17,828 bases of DNA from positions 1 to 17,828 of the forward strand of contig JACVSB010000012.1 in NCBI GenBank assembly GCA_014534155.1, given 5' to 3'. This document shows positions 6,986 to 14,771 of this stretch, one piece after another. The first letter of the stretch is position 1. The number at the start of each line of letters is the position of its first letter. The position numbers and the translations under genes were made by a program. This DNA comes from Thermoleophilia bacterium (GTDB taxonomy: Bacteria; Actinomycetota; Thermoleophilia; Gaiellales; Gaiellaceae). The notes below the pieces were generated by a model. The model saw only the letters and a program-made list of their open reading frames with translations, did no database searches and was not told where the DNA came from.

Positions 6986-8314
6986 GTGAGCGAGACGGCG
7001 CCGCGCGAGCTCTGGGGGCCGGAGACCCGCAAGGCCGTCGCGAACTTCCCCGTCTCAGGCGAGCGAATGCCTGTCCCCGTCGTCCGCTGGCTCGCGCGCA
7101 TCAAGGCGGCCGCGGCGCGGGTGAATGCAGAGCTCGGCCTGCTCGACGCCGACGTCGGCGAGAGGATCGCCGCCGCCGCCGACCGCGTGGCCGCCGGGGA
7201 GTTCGACGAGCAGTTCCCGATCGACGTCTTCCAGACGGGGTCGGGGACGTCGACGAACATGAACGCGAACGAGGTCATCGCGGCGCTCGCCGGCGACGGC
7301 GTGCACCCGAACGACCATGTGAACCTGGGGCAGTCGTCGAACGACGTCTTCCCGTCCGCGGTTCACCTCGCCGCCCTCGGCGAGCTGACGAGCGACCTGC
7401 TGCCTGCGCTCGGACGTCTCGCCGAGGCGCTCGAGGCGAAGGCCGACGCGTTCGCCGACGTGGTCAAGTCCGGCCGCACGCACCTCATGGACGCAGTCCC
7501 GATCACGCTCGGCCAGGAGTTCGGCGGGTACGCGGCGCAGGTGCGCCAGGGGACCGACCGGGTGGAGGCGACGCTCGCGCGCGTCGGGCAGATTCCCCTC
7601 GGCGGCAGCGCCGTCGGAACCGGCCTGAACACCCACCCGGACTTCGCCGCGCGCGTGCGGGAGCGGTTGCACGAGGAGGCCGGCCTTCCGATCTCGCCCC
7701 CCGCCGACCCCTTCGAGGCCCAGGCGGCACGCGATGCGCTCGTGGAGGCCTCGGCCGCGCTCAAGACCGTTGCCGTCTCCCTGACGAAGGTGGCCAACGA
7801 CCTGCGCCTGATGGGGTCCGGACCGCGTGCCGGCCTCGCGGAGATCCGTCTCCCCGAGCTGCAGAAAGGGAGCTCGATCATGCCGGGGAAGGTGAACCCG
7901 GTCATCCCGGAAGTCGTGACGCAGGTCTCGGCGCAGGTGATCGGAAACGACGCGGCGGTCACGGTCGGCGGCCTGCAGGGCCACTTCGAGCTGAACGTGT
8001 TCGTCCCGCTGATCGCGCGCAACCTCCTCGACTCGATCCGTCTCCTTGCGAATGCGAGCCGGCTCTTGGCCGAGAGGTGCGTCGAGGGGATCGAAGCCGA
8101 CCGCGACCGGTGCGAGGGGTACGCCGAGCTCACGCTCTCCGCAGCGACGGCGCTCAATCCGTACATCGGGTACGACCTGGCGAGCGAGATCGTGAAGGAG
8201 GCGGCGACGTCCGGCCGCGCCCTCCGCGAGGTCGCCCGCGAGAAGGGTGTCGAGGAGCGCGTGCTGGCCGAGGCGCTGGACTACCGCCGGATGGCGCGGC
8301 CGTACGGACGCTAG
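6986..8314 (+). CDS. fumC: Class II fumarate hydratase (fumarase C)
   Basis: This enzyme reversibly hydrates fumarate to L-malate in the TCA cycle without an Fe-S cluster. The 442-aa protein carries [13 protein letters not shown] (85-97), [18 protein letters not shown] (162-179) with the active-site His in [12 protein letters not shown] (211-218), and the superfamily signature [11 protein letters not shown] (295-305), whose mobile loop holds the catalytic Ser. GTGLNTHP and the RTHLMDAVP region favour fumarase over aspartate ammonia-lyase. The frame is open to an ATG at 6908, which would add 26 residues of Arg/Gly-rich sequence encoded across an intergenic palindrome. The GTG at 6986, 6 nt after a -10, is the better start. 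It ends convergently with the aminotransferase gene, only 10 bp apart. Confidence 0.95.
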   Translation: MSETAPRELWGPETRKAVANFPVSGERMPVPVVRWLARIKAAAARVNAELGLLDADVGERIAAAADRVAAGEFDEQFPIDVFQTGSGTSTNMNANEVIAALAGDGVHPNDHVNLGQSSNDVFPSAVHLAALGELTSDLLPALGRLAEALEAKADAFADVVKSGRTHLMDAVPITLGQEFGGYAAQVRQGTDRVEATLARVGQIPLGGSAVGTGLNTHPDFAARVRERLHEEAGLPISPPADPFEAQAARDALVEASAALKTVAVSLTKVANDLRLMGSGPRAGLAEIRLPELQKGSSIMPGKVNPVIPEVVTQVSAQVIGNDAAVTVGGLQGHFELNVFVPLIARNLLDSIRLLANASRLLAERCVEGIEADRDRCEGYAELTLSAATALNPYIGYDLASEIVKEAATSGRALREVAREKGVEERVLAEALDYRRMARPYGR

Positions 8315-8328
8315 GGGCCTGTCCCTAG
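8311..8328. terminator. Bidirectional hairpin built from the two convergent stop codons (fumC / aminotransferase)
   Basis: CTAGGG (8311-8316) pairs with CCCTAG (8323-8328) across GCCTGT. The left arm contains the fumC TAG stop and the right arm the complementary-strand TAG stop of the aminotransferase. The 10 bp between the genes are all in this element. Its core GGGCCTGTCC (8315-8324) recurs after the stop at 16184. Confidence 0.5.
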
Positions 8329-9374
8329 ACCAGGGCTGCGAGAGCAGCGTCGACGTCCGCCTCGGTGTTGTAGAGGTGGAACGACGCGCGCAGGCTGCCG
8401 GCGCGGACGGAGGCGAGGATGCCCGCGCGCTCCAGCCGCTCCTGCGCGCCCGCGAGCTCGACGGAGACGATCGCGGAGTCCGTCGGGGCGAGACCGAGGC
8501 CCGTACGAAACCGGTTGGCGAGCGCGACATCGTGGTCGTGGATGGCCGCGACTCCGATCCGCTCGAGGAGCTCGAGCGCGGGAGCCGCCCCGACCCACGA
8601 GAACCACGCAGGCGAGGTATCGAGGCGGCGCGCGTCGTTCGCAAGCCGGACCGGCAGGTCGTAGTACGTGCTGTGCGGGTCGTCGCTCGACCACCAGCTC
8701 GCGGCGAGCGGCGGCACGCGGTCGAGGAGGCCCGGCCGGACGGCCAGGAACGCCGTGCCGCGGGGCGAGAGGAGCCACTTGTACGCCGCGCAGACGAGGT
8801 AGTCCACGTCCGCAGCGGCAAGCGGCAGCCAGCCGACCGCGTGGGTCGCGTCCACGAGGACGAGCGCGCCGTGCGCCCGCGCGGCCGCCGCGACGCGGGC
8901 CACGTCGGCCACCTCTCCCGTGGCGGACTGGACCGCGCTCAAGGCGACGAGCACGACGCCCGGCTCGATCGCGTCCGCGAGGCGCGCGAGCGGAACCGTC
9001 GACACGTCGGCGCGCAGCGCGAGCGGAAAGAGGAGCGAGGCGAAGTCGCGCTCCGGCGCGACGACGCGGGCGCCGGGCGGGAGCGAGGCGGCCACGAGCG
9101 CGACGAGCTGCGAGGCCGACGCGCTCGTGGCGACGTCCTCGCTGCGCGCTCCCACGAGGCGGGCGAACGCGTCCCGCGCGCGCTCCGTCGACTCGCCCCA
9201 GCGCTCCCAGCTCGTCCGGCCATAGCGCCAGTCCTCGAGCGCGGCCGCAAGCTCGTCCCACGCCGGTGCCGGCGGGAGCCCGAAGCTCGCCGTGTTCAGG
9301 TACGGGCGCGAGGGCGACCAGAGCGCCTGCGCTTCGCTCAGCGGGAGCCGGGTCTCAGTAGGCGAGAGCGCCAC
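8325..9374 (-). CDS. PLP-dependent class V aminotransferase-like protein, substrate unknown
   Basis: The fold is that of class V aminotransferases, cysteine desulfurases and related PLP enzymes. In the 349-aa product, YLNTASFG (25-32) is the usual N-terminal motif. DATHAVG (175-181) supplies the Asp that binds the PLP pyridine nitrogen and the stacking His. K199 in AAYKWLLSPRG is the Schiff-base lysine. RASFHLYNTEADVD near the C-terminus is typical of the family. The only cysteine I see is C195, beside the lysine. The catalytic Cys of the SufS/IscS mobile loop is absent, so a desulfurase role is unlikely. The GTG at 9374 overlaps the end of lipA by 20 nt, so it is probably co-transcribed with lipA. 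The start is uncertain, as no clear Shine-Dalgarno is present. Isopenicillin-N epimerase-like or kynureninase-like annotations would be guesses. Confidence 0.85.
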   Translation of the reverse strand: MALSPTETRLPLSEAQALWSPSRPYLNTASFGLPPAPAWDELAAALEDWRYGRTSWERWGESTERARDAFARLVGARSEDVATSASASQLVALVAASLPPGARVVAPERDFASLLFPLALRADVSTVPLARLADAIEPGVVLVALSAVQSATGEVADVARVAAAARAHGALVLVDATHAVGWLPLAAADVDYLVCAAYKWLLSPRGTAFLAVRPGLLDRVPPLAASWWSSDDPHSTYYDLPVRLANDARRLDTSPAWFSWVGAAPALELLERIGVAAIHDHDVALANRFRTGLGLAPTDSAIVSVELAGAQERLERAGILASVRAGSLRASFHLYNTEADVDAALAALV

Positions 9375-10275
9375 GACCAGTCTCGGCCGCGTGGCGCTGC
9401 TCGTCCGCGCGGTAGGACGAGCGCACGAGCGGCCCGGAGAAGACGGACCCGAAGCCCAGCGCCTCTCCCCGCTCGCGAAACCAGCGGAACTCGTCCGGGT
9501 GCACCCAGCGGGCGATGGGCGCGTGCCTCGCGGACGGCTGCAGGTACTGGCCGATGGTGACGACGTCGACGCCGTGGGCACGGAGGTCGCGCAGCGTCTC
9601 CACGACCTCGTCGTTGGTCTCGCCGAGGCCGACGATGATGCCCGACTTCGTGAGGACGGGGTAGCCCGCGAGCTCCTTCGCGCGCGCGAGGAGATGGAGG
9701 GCGCCGTCGTAGGACGCCTTGGCGCCGCGCATCTTGCGGTGGAGGCGGCGAACGGTCTCGATGTTGTGGTTGAAGACCTCGGGCCGCGCGGCGAGCACGG
9801 TTGCAAGCGCCTCTTCCTCGACGCCCAGGAAGTCCGGCGTCAGCACCTCCACCGTCGACCGGGGGAGCTTCTCCTTGAGCGCGCGGATGGTGGCCGCGTA
9901 GTGCCCCGCCCCGCGGTCCGGCACGTCGTCGCGGTCCACGGAGGTGACGACGACGTGCTCGAGGCCCATCTCGGCTGCCGTCTGGGCGAGGCGCAGCGGC
10001 TCCAGCGGGTCGGGCGCCTGCGAGGGCCGGCCGGAGTGGACGTAGCAGTAGCGGCAGGCGCGCGTGCAGGTGTCTCCAAGGATCTGGAACGTCGCGGTGC
10101 CCCGGCCCCAGCACTCGGCGATGTTCGGACAGCGTGCCTCCTCGCAGATCGTGTGCAGCTGCCGCCCGTGAACGAGCTTTCGCACCTCGAAGTAGCGCCC
10201 CTCGGAGCTCGGCGCACGGACCTTCATCCACTCGGGCCGGCGGGGACGCGCGGCGACGGGAAGCGAGGTCTGCAC
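9355..10275 (-). CDS. lipA: Lipoyl synthase (LipA), radical SAM
   Basis: LipA inserts two sulfur atoms into protein-bound octanoate (on E2 or GcvH) to make the lipoyl cofactor. It uses S-adenosylmethionine and two 4Fe-4S clusters. The 306-aa protein has the auxiliary-cluster cysteines C44-x4-C49-x5-C55 (CEEARCPNIAEC), the radical SAM motif C70-x3-C74-x2-C77 (CTRACRYC) and the C-terminal RSSY (285-288) that ligates the auxiliary cluster in LipA. Length and motifs are complete. The GTG at 10275 lies 7 nt after a -10-like TAGACT, so it may be transcribed independently of lipB, 42 bp upstream. It lies near both its presumed substrate source (LipB) and a lipoylated E2. Confidence 0.97.
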   Translation of the reverse strand: MQTSLPVAARPRRPEWMKVRAPSSEGRYFEVRKLVHGRQLHTICEEARCPNIAECWGRGTATFQILGDTCTRACRYCYVHSGRPSQAPDPLEPLRLAQTAAEMGLEHVVVTSVDRDDVPDRGAGHYAATIRALKEKLPRSTVEVLTPDFLGVEEEALATVLAARPEVFNHNIETVRRLHRKMRGAKASYDGALHLLARAKELAGYPVLTKSGIIVGLGETNDEVVETLRDLRAHGVDVVTIGQYLQPSARHAPIARWVHPDEFRWFRERGEALGFGSVFSGPLVRSSYRADEQRHAAETGRGALAY

Positions 10276-10282
10276 GGAAGGA

Positions 10283-10288
10283 AGTCTA
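10283..10288 (-). promoter_or_regulatory. Putative -10 element TAGACT, leaderless start of lipA
   Basis: On the minus strand TAGACT ends 7 nt before the lipA GTG, within the 42-bp gap after lipB. It would give lipA its own leaderless transcript. Confidence 0.55.
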
Positions 10289-10317
10289 GAGAGGGCGCGT
10301 GGGCAGGCCGCGTGCCG

Positions 10318-11031
10318 TTACGCGGAGCCCGCGAGCCGCTCGTGAACCGGTTGCGGCCAGAGGCCGTTGCCGTCCCCGGCGGGCAGCGCCTCCAGGCGCA
10401 GCTCGAAGACCTCTTCGAGGGCCGCCGCGACCTTGGGGCGAACCTCGGCGACGGAGACCGGGCGCGCGAGCTCGCGCGCCATCGTCGTGAACGCGGCGTC
10501 CTCGAGGCCGCACGCCGTGATCCACTCGCGGAAGGGCGCGGGGTCGAGGTCGACGTTGAGCGCGAACCCGTGCGTCGTCACCCAGCGCGAGACGTGCACC
10601 CCGATCGAGCAGATCTTGCGCGGCGGCGCCTGCAGCCAGACGCCGGTCAGGCCCTCCAGCCTCGTACCGGCGATCCCGTGCGCCGCGAGCGTTCGGATCA
10701 CGCTCTCCTCGAGAGCGCGGCAGTACGCCTTGACGTCGCGTCGGTGGCGGTTCAGGTCGAAGATCGGGTAGCAGACGAGCTGCCCAGGTCCGTGGAAGGT
10801 CGACTTGCCTCCTCGATCCGTCTCGACAAGCTCGACCTCCGCCTCCGGCGGCACGTGCAGCTCGGAGGCGTCCGTCCGCCTCCCGGTGGTGATCACCGGC
10901 GGGTGCTCGAGGACGAGGACGGTGTCCGGGATGGCGCCCTGGGAGACGGCGGCCGCGAGGGAACGCTGGAGCGACCATGCCTCGCGGTACGGCGTCTCGC
11001 CGAGGCTGAGGAGGTACCCGGCCCTGGCCAC
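10318..11031 (-). CDS. lipB: Octanoyl-[ACP]:protein N-octanoyltransferase (LipB)
   Basis: LipB transfers octanoate from acyl carrier protein to the lipoyl-domain lysine, the step before LipA. The 237-aa product shows RGGKSTFHGPGQLVCYPI (73-90), the catalytic-pair lysine K139 in RKICSIGVHVSRWVT, HGFALNV (154-160) and the acyl-thioester cysteine C174 in ITACG. C141 sits where many homologues have Ala (KIAAIG). The GTG at 11031 follows a TACGCT -10 by 6 nt. The frame continues far upstream, but that stretch is the antisense of the aminopeptidase. The protein then starts ARAGYLLSLGETPY, which matches the family N-terminus. Confidence 0.96.
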   Translation of the reverse strand: MARAGYLLSLGETPYREAWSLQRSLAAAVSQGAIPDTVLVLEHPPVITTGRRTDASELHVPPEAEVELVETDRGGKSTFHGPGQLVCYPIFDLNRHRRDVKAYCRALEESVIRTLAAHGIAGTRLEGLTGVWLQAPPRKICSIGVHVSRWVTTHGFALNVDLDPAPFREWITACGLEDAAFTTMARELARPVSVAEVRPKVAAALEEVFELRLEALPAGDGNGLWPQPVHERLAGSA

Positions 11032-11037
11032 CGCCTC

Positions 11038-11043
11038 AGCGTA
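11038..11043 (-). promoter_or_regulatory. Putative -10 element TACGCT, leaderless start of lipB
   Basis: TACGCT on the minus strand ends 6 nt before the lipB GTG. The spacer contains GAGG, but only 2 nt from the start codon, too close to act as a normal Shine-Dalgarno. Confidence 0.5.
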
Positions 11044-11075
11044 TCCACGAGGTTGCGCCTGGCCTATCCGGGGGC

Positions 11076-11080
11076 GAGGA
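11076..11080 (+). promoter_or_regulatory. Shine-Dalgarno GAGGA of the aminopeptidase gene
   Basis: GAGGA lies 8 nt before the GTG at 11089 and fixes that start. It makes this gene the exception among the plus-strand genes here, most of which look leaderless. Confidence 0.6.
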
Positions 11081-11088
11081 TTGAGCCC

Positions 11089-12300
11089 GTGCCCGATCGG
11101 GTTACGGCCCTCGCTCGTCTTGCCGTCCGCGTCGGCGCGAACGTGGCGCCCGGGCAGGACGTCGTCGTCTTCGCTTTCGACGTCGAGCACGCGCCGATCG
11201 CGCGCGTCGTCGCCGAGGAGGCGTACCTGGCCGGAGCCCGCTTCGTGAGCGTCCTCTACTGGGATCAGCATGTGAAGCGCTCGCGGCTCGCGCACGCGCC
11301 CGCGGACTCGCTCGGCTTCGTCCCCGACTGGTGGGACCGCGTCGCGGACGAGTGCGTGGAGCGGCGGGGTGCTTCCATCACGATCTGGGGCAATCCCGAC
11401 TCCACGCTCCTCTCGGACATCGACGGCACGAGGGTCGGAGCGGACCACATGCCGCTGACGCCCTCCTTCTTCCGGCTCGCCGGCGGTGGCGAGGTGAACT
11501 GGACGATCGTCCCCGGCCCGCTCGCGGGCTGGGCGACGCGGCTCTTCGGCGAGCCGGACCTCGACCGCCTCTGGAGCGTGCTCGAGCCGATCGTGCGCCT
11601 GGACGCCCCCGACCCGGAGGCCGCCTGGCGCGCTCACGTCGAGCGGCTGCGCGCCCGCGCGGCGGCCCTCGAGGAGCGCCGGCTCGAGGCGCTCCACTTC
11701 TCGGGCCCGGGGACCGATCTCACGGTCGGCCTCCTCGAGGGCGCGCGCTGGCTCGCCGGCGCGATCCGCACGAGCTGGGGCCGCGAGGCGATCGTGAACA
11801 TGCCGACCGAGGAGGTCTTCACCACGCCGGACTACCGCCGCGTGGACGGCGTCGTCAGGGCGACGAAACCCGTTCCCCTGCTCGGCGGGGTCATCGCCGA
11901 GGGCCTGCGGATCCGGTTCCAGGGCGGCCGCGCCGTGGAAGTGGAGGCGGTCGCGGGCGCCGAGGCGGTGCGGGCGCAGATGGCGTCGGACGAGGGCGCC
12001 TCCCGCCTCGGCGAGGTCGCGCTCGTCGACCGGGAGTCCCCGGTCGGGCGGTCGGGCCTCATCTTCGGGGACGTCCTCCTGGACGAGAACGCCTCGTCGC
12101 ACGTGGCCTGGGGCTCGGCCTACGCGTTCTCGGTCCCGGATCTCCCCGAGGACGAGTCGGCCCGGGACGCGCTGGGGTTCAACCGCTCGGCCGTCCACCA
12201 GGACGCGATGATCGGAGGGCCGGGCGTGGACGTGGAGGGGATCGACCGGAGCGGGGCGCGCGTCCGGATCATCGAGGACGACGCCTGGGTTCTCGCCTAG
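11089..12300 (+). CDS. Aminopeptidase, peptidase family M29 (thermophilic metalloprotease type)
   Basis: M29 enzymes are cytoplasmic dimeric metallo-aminopeptidases that remove N-terminal residues from peptides. The 403-aa length fits. Candidate metal-site residues, by comparison with AmpT/AmpS-type enzymes, are E241/E242 in NMPTEEVFTTPD (237-248), E309 in GEVALVD, H338 in DENASSHVAWGSAY, and H370 and D372 in HQDAMIG. The start GTG has a clear Shine-Dalgarno. A much longer open frame begins upstream at 9292, but it runs antisense to lipA and lipB and has no family similarity. The gene is divergent from lipB (57 bp) and convergent with the E2 gene (33 bp). The 33-bp gap is GC-rich with no clean hairpin that I can see. 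No functional link to lipoate metabolism is evident. Confidence 0.92.
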   Translation: MPDRVTALARLAVRVGANVAPGQDVVVFAFDVEHAPIARVVAEEAYLAGARFVSVLYWDQHVKRSRLAHAPADSLGFVPDWWDRVADECVERRGASITIWGNPDSTLLSDIDGTRVGADHMPLTPSFFRLAGGGEVNWTIVPGPLAGWATRLFGEPDLDRLWSVLEPIVRLDAPDPEAAWRAHVERLRARAAALEERRLEALHFSGPGTDLTVGLLEGARWLAGAIRTSWGREAIVNMPTEEVFTTPDYRRVDGVVRATKPVPLLGGVIAEGLRIRFQGGRAVEVEAVAGAEAVRAQMASDEGASRLGEVALVDRESPVGRSGLIFGDVLLDENASSHVAWGSAYAFSVPDLPEDESARDALGFNRSAVHQDAMIGGPGVDVEGIDRSGARVRIIEDDAWVLA

Positions 12301-12333
12301 GGCAGGTCGGCCGCCGCCGCGGCACGCCGGGGC

Positions 12334-13782
12334 TTACGCCACCGACTCCTCCCAGCTCTCGAGACGGGCGCGGAGGTCGCGCAGAAAGCGGCCCGCGAGC
12401 GCCCCGTCGACCAGACGGTGGTCGTACGTCAGGGTGAGGTTCATGATCGGCCGGATCGCGATCACGTCCTGGCCGAACTCGTCCTGGACGACCCAGGGCC
12501 TCTTGACGACGGCGTACGTGCCCAGGATTGCGCTCTGCGGCTGGCTGATCACCGGCGTCCCGTGGAACGTCCCGTACCCGCCGGGGTTTGTGATCGTGAA
12601 GGTTCCCCCGGCCACGTCGTCGGGGAGCAGCTGCTTCTCGCGCGCCCGCCTCGCAACATCGGCGATCGCCTTCGCCATCCCGAGCAAGTTCAGCGTCTCG
12701 GCGTTGCGGACGACGGGAACGATCAGCCCCTTGCCGTCGGCGAGCTCGACCGCGAAGCCGAGGTTGACGAAGGAGCGCGTGACGATCTGGTCGTCGCGAA
12801 GCTCGCCGTTCACCCACGGGTAGTCGCGGAGGGTCTCGACCGCAGCTCGGGCAACGAAGGCGAGGTAGGTGGGGTTGACCCCGTACTTCGCCTGGTACTC
12901 GGCCTTCAGCCGCTCGCGTGCGGCGACGACCCTGGACATGTCGACCTCGATCGCCGACGTGACGTGCGCCGACGTGTCCAGCGAGCGGCGCATGTGCTCC
13001 GCGATGCCGCGCCGCATCGCGCTCACCGGCTCGGCCGTCTCGCCCTCGGCGAGCTCGACGGCGCGCGCCGCCGCCGGTACCGCCCTGGGCGGCTCGCCGG
13101 CCGGCGCGGCCGGGGGCTCAGCCTGAGGAGCGGGCGCGGGCGCTTCGGCGGGAGCGGGCGCCTCGGGAGTGGCCTCGCGCAGGGGAGCGGCGGCGGCAGG
13201 CTCCGCGGCGCCGCCGGCCTCGATGAAGGCCATGATGTCCTTCTTCGTCACGCGGCCCCCGCGCCCGGTGCCGGTGACCTGTGAGACGTCGACGCCGTGC
13301 TCGGCGGCGATCCGGCCGACGACCGGCGAGACGAACGCCTTCCCGTCCTCCTGGCCGTCGGCGCTGGCCGCAGGCGCCTTCGGCGGGGGCGCGGCCGGCT
13401 GGGCCGCGGGTTCGGCGCCCGCGACGGTCTCCGCGCTCGGCGTGTCGGCGTCGGCGCTCGAGACGGTCTCGGCCTCGGCAGCGCCCGCCTGGGTGGCCGG
13501 CTCGGCGACCGGCGGGCTCCCGCCGGTGGCGCCTTCCGGTGCGACGACCCCGACCTTCGTCCCCACCGCGACCGTCTCGCCCTCCTGGGCCAGGATCTCT
13601 CGCAGGACGCCGGTCGCCGGGCTCGGGACCTCCGTGTCCACCTTGTCGGTGGAGATCTCGAGCAGCGGCTCGTCGGCCTCGATCGGCTCACCGGGCTGCT
13701 TCAGCCACTTCGTGATCGTCCCCTCCGAGACCGAGACGCCCATCTGGGGCATCACGACGTCCACGGCCGTTCCTGTCGCCAC
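12334..13782 (-). CDS. Dihydrolipoamide acyltransferase (E2) of a 2-oxoacid dehydrogenase complex
   Basis: E2 forms the core of the complex and transfers the acyl group from its lipoyl arm to CoA. In the 482-aa product a single lipoyl domain (about 5-82) has the lipoylated K47 in STDKVDTEV. An Ala/Pro/Glu-rich linker follows. The peripheral subunit-binding domain (about 150-187) reads FVSPVVGRIAAEHGVDVSQV...GRGGRVTKKDI. A second Pro/Ala linker leads to the catalytic domain (about 250-482), with the active-site H455 and D459 in DHRLVDG. The GTG at 13782 has a strong GGGGAGGA Shine-Dalgarno and lies 11 bp after the E1-beta stop; the longer open frame upstream is antisense-like shadow. The operon context with alpha/beta E1 fits pyruvate or branched-chain dehydrogenase better than 2-oxoglutarate dehydrogenase, although such E2s are often labelled SucB. 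Its lipoate would come from the nearby LipB/LipA. Confidence 0.94.
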   Translation of the reverse strand: MATGTAVDVVMPQMGVSVSEGTITKWLKQPGEPIEADEPLLEISTDKVDTEVPSPATGVLREILAQEGETVAVGTKVGVVAPEGATGGSPPVAEPATQAGAAEAETVSSADADTPSAETVAGAEPAAQPAAPPPKAPAASADGQEDGKAFVSPVVGRIAAEHGVDVSQVTGTGRGGRVTKKDIMAFIEAGGAAEPAAAAPLREATPEAPAPAEAPAPAPQAEPPAAPAGEPPRAVPAAARAVELAEGETAEPVSAMRRGIAEHMRRSLDTSAHVTSAIEVDMSRVVAARERLKAEYQAKYGVNPTYLAFVARAAVETLRDYPWVNGELRDDQIVTRSFVNLGFAVELADGKGLIVPVVRNAETLNLLGMAKAIADVARRAREKQLLPDDVAGGTFTITNPGGYGTFHGTPVISQPQSAILGTYAVVKRPWVVQDEFGQDVIAIRPIMNLTLTYDHRLVDGALAGRFLRDLRARLESWEESVA

Positions 13783-13793
13783 GACTTCCTCCC

Positions 13794-14765
13794 CTAGTAC
13801 CCCGCGAGGTCGCGGAGGCCCGCGACCACGTCGTCCACCTGCGGGATGAAGGCCTTCTCGAGCGGCGGCGAGAACGGCACCGGCGTGTCGGGCGCTGCGA
13901 TCCGCTTCACCGGTGCGTCGAGCCACTCGAACGCTTCCTCGGCGATCGTGGCGGCGATCTCGGCTCCGAACCCACCCGTGCGCGTGTCCTCGTGCAGGAC
14001 GAGGACCTTCGACGTCTTCTCGACGGAGGCCAGGACCGCGGGGGCATCCCAGGGAGTGAGCGTTCGCAGGTCGAGGATCTCGACCGAGAGCTCGCCGGCG
14101 ACCTCCCTGGCCGCCTCCTCGGCCGTGTAGACCATGGCGCCCCACGTGACCACGGTCACGTCGTCGCCCTCCTGGTGCAGGCGCGCCTCGCCGAAGGGAA
14201 CGGTGAAGCGCTCGTCCGGCACGTCGTCCTTGATCCGCCGGTACAGGTGCTTGTGCTCGAAGTAGAGAACGGGGTTCGGGTCTTCGATCGACGAGAGGAG
14301 GAGCCCCTTGGCGTCGGCGGGGGTGGCCGGGCACGCGACCTTGAGACCAGCGACGTGTGCGAAGCTCGACTCGGGGTTCTGCGAGTGGAAGGGGCCACCC
14401 GAGAACCCGCCTCCCGACGGGCAGCGGACGACGATCGGGACGGGCGTTCCCGCCCGGTAGCGCTGCTTGGCGGCGACGGTGACGAGCTGGTCCCAGGCGC
14501 AGGAGACGAAGTCGGCGAACTGCATCTCGGCGACCGGGCGCATCCCCATCATGGCCGCGCCGGTGCAGCTTCCGACGATCGCGGCCTCCGCGAGCGGCGC
14601 GTCGATCACGCGCCAGGGGCCGAACTCCTCCTGGAACCCCTGCGTCACCTTGAAGGCGCCGCCGTACACGCCCACGTCCTCGCCGATCAGGTACACCCGG
14701 CCATCCCGGCGCATCGCCTCGCGGAGCCCGTCCGAGATCGCCTGCAGGTACGTCTTGGTCGCCAC
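13794..14765 (-). CDS. 2-oxoacid dehydrogenase E1 component, beta subunit (pyruvate or branched-chain type)
   Basis: With the alpha subunit this forms the thiamine-diphosphate-dependent decarboxylase that loads the E2 lipoyl arm. The 323-aa length is standard. Recognisable family segments are LIGEDVGVYGGAFKVTQG (26-43), DAPLAEAAIVGSCTGAAMMG (55-74), the Gly-rich CPSGGGFSGGPFHSQNPE, and LDLRTLTPWD in the C-terminal transketolase domain. The GTG start is 6 bp after the E1-alpha stop. The upstream sequence lacks a strong Shine-Dalgarno, so coupling to E1-alpha translation is likely. Substrate specificity (pyruvate, 2-oxoisovalerate or acetoin) cannot be read reliably. Confidence 0.94.
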   Translation of the reverse strand: MATKTYLQAISDGLREAMRRDGRVYLIGEDVGVYGGAFKVTQGFQEEFGPWRVIDAPLAEAAIVGSCTGAAMMGMRPVAEMQFADFVSCAWDQLVTVAAKQRYRAGTPVPIVVRCPSGGGFSGGPFHSQNPESSFAHVAGLKVACPATPADAKGLLLSSIEDPNPVLYFEHKHLYRRIKDDVPDERFTVPFGEARLHQEGDDVTVVTWGAMVYTAEEAAREVAGELSVEILDLRTLTPWDAPAVLASVEKTSKVLVLHEDTRTGGFGAEIAATIAEEAFEWLDAPVKRIAAPDTPVPFSPPLEKAFIPQVDDVVAGLRDLAGY

Positions 14766-14771
14766 GTCGCG

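Noticed and set aside
7055..8821. 588-aa minus-strand open frame opposite fumC and spanning the aminotransferase end
   Set aside because: It is a shadow of fumC. It crosses a convergent junction with a hairpin and contains no recognisable domain.
9292..11088. Long open frame on the plus strand that runs in frame into the M29 aminopeptidase
   Set aside because: The part before 11089 is Arg/Ala/Gly/Pro-rich, has no family motif and is antisense to lipA and lipB, which are certain. A Shine-Dalgarno supports the start at 11089.
12301..12333. Terminator hairpin between the aminopeptidase and E2 genes
   Set aside because: The 33 bp are GC-rich and contain only an 8-nt loopless palindrome and 3-4-bp stems. 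Nothing comparable to the other two convergent junctions.
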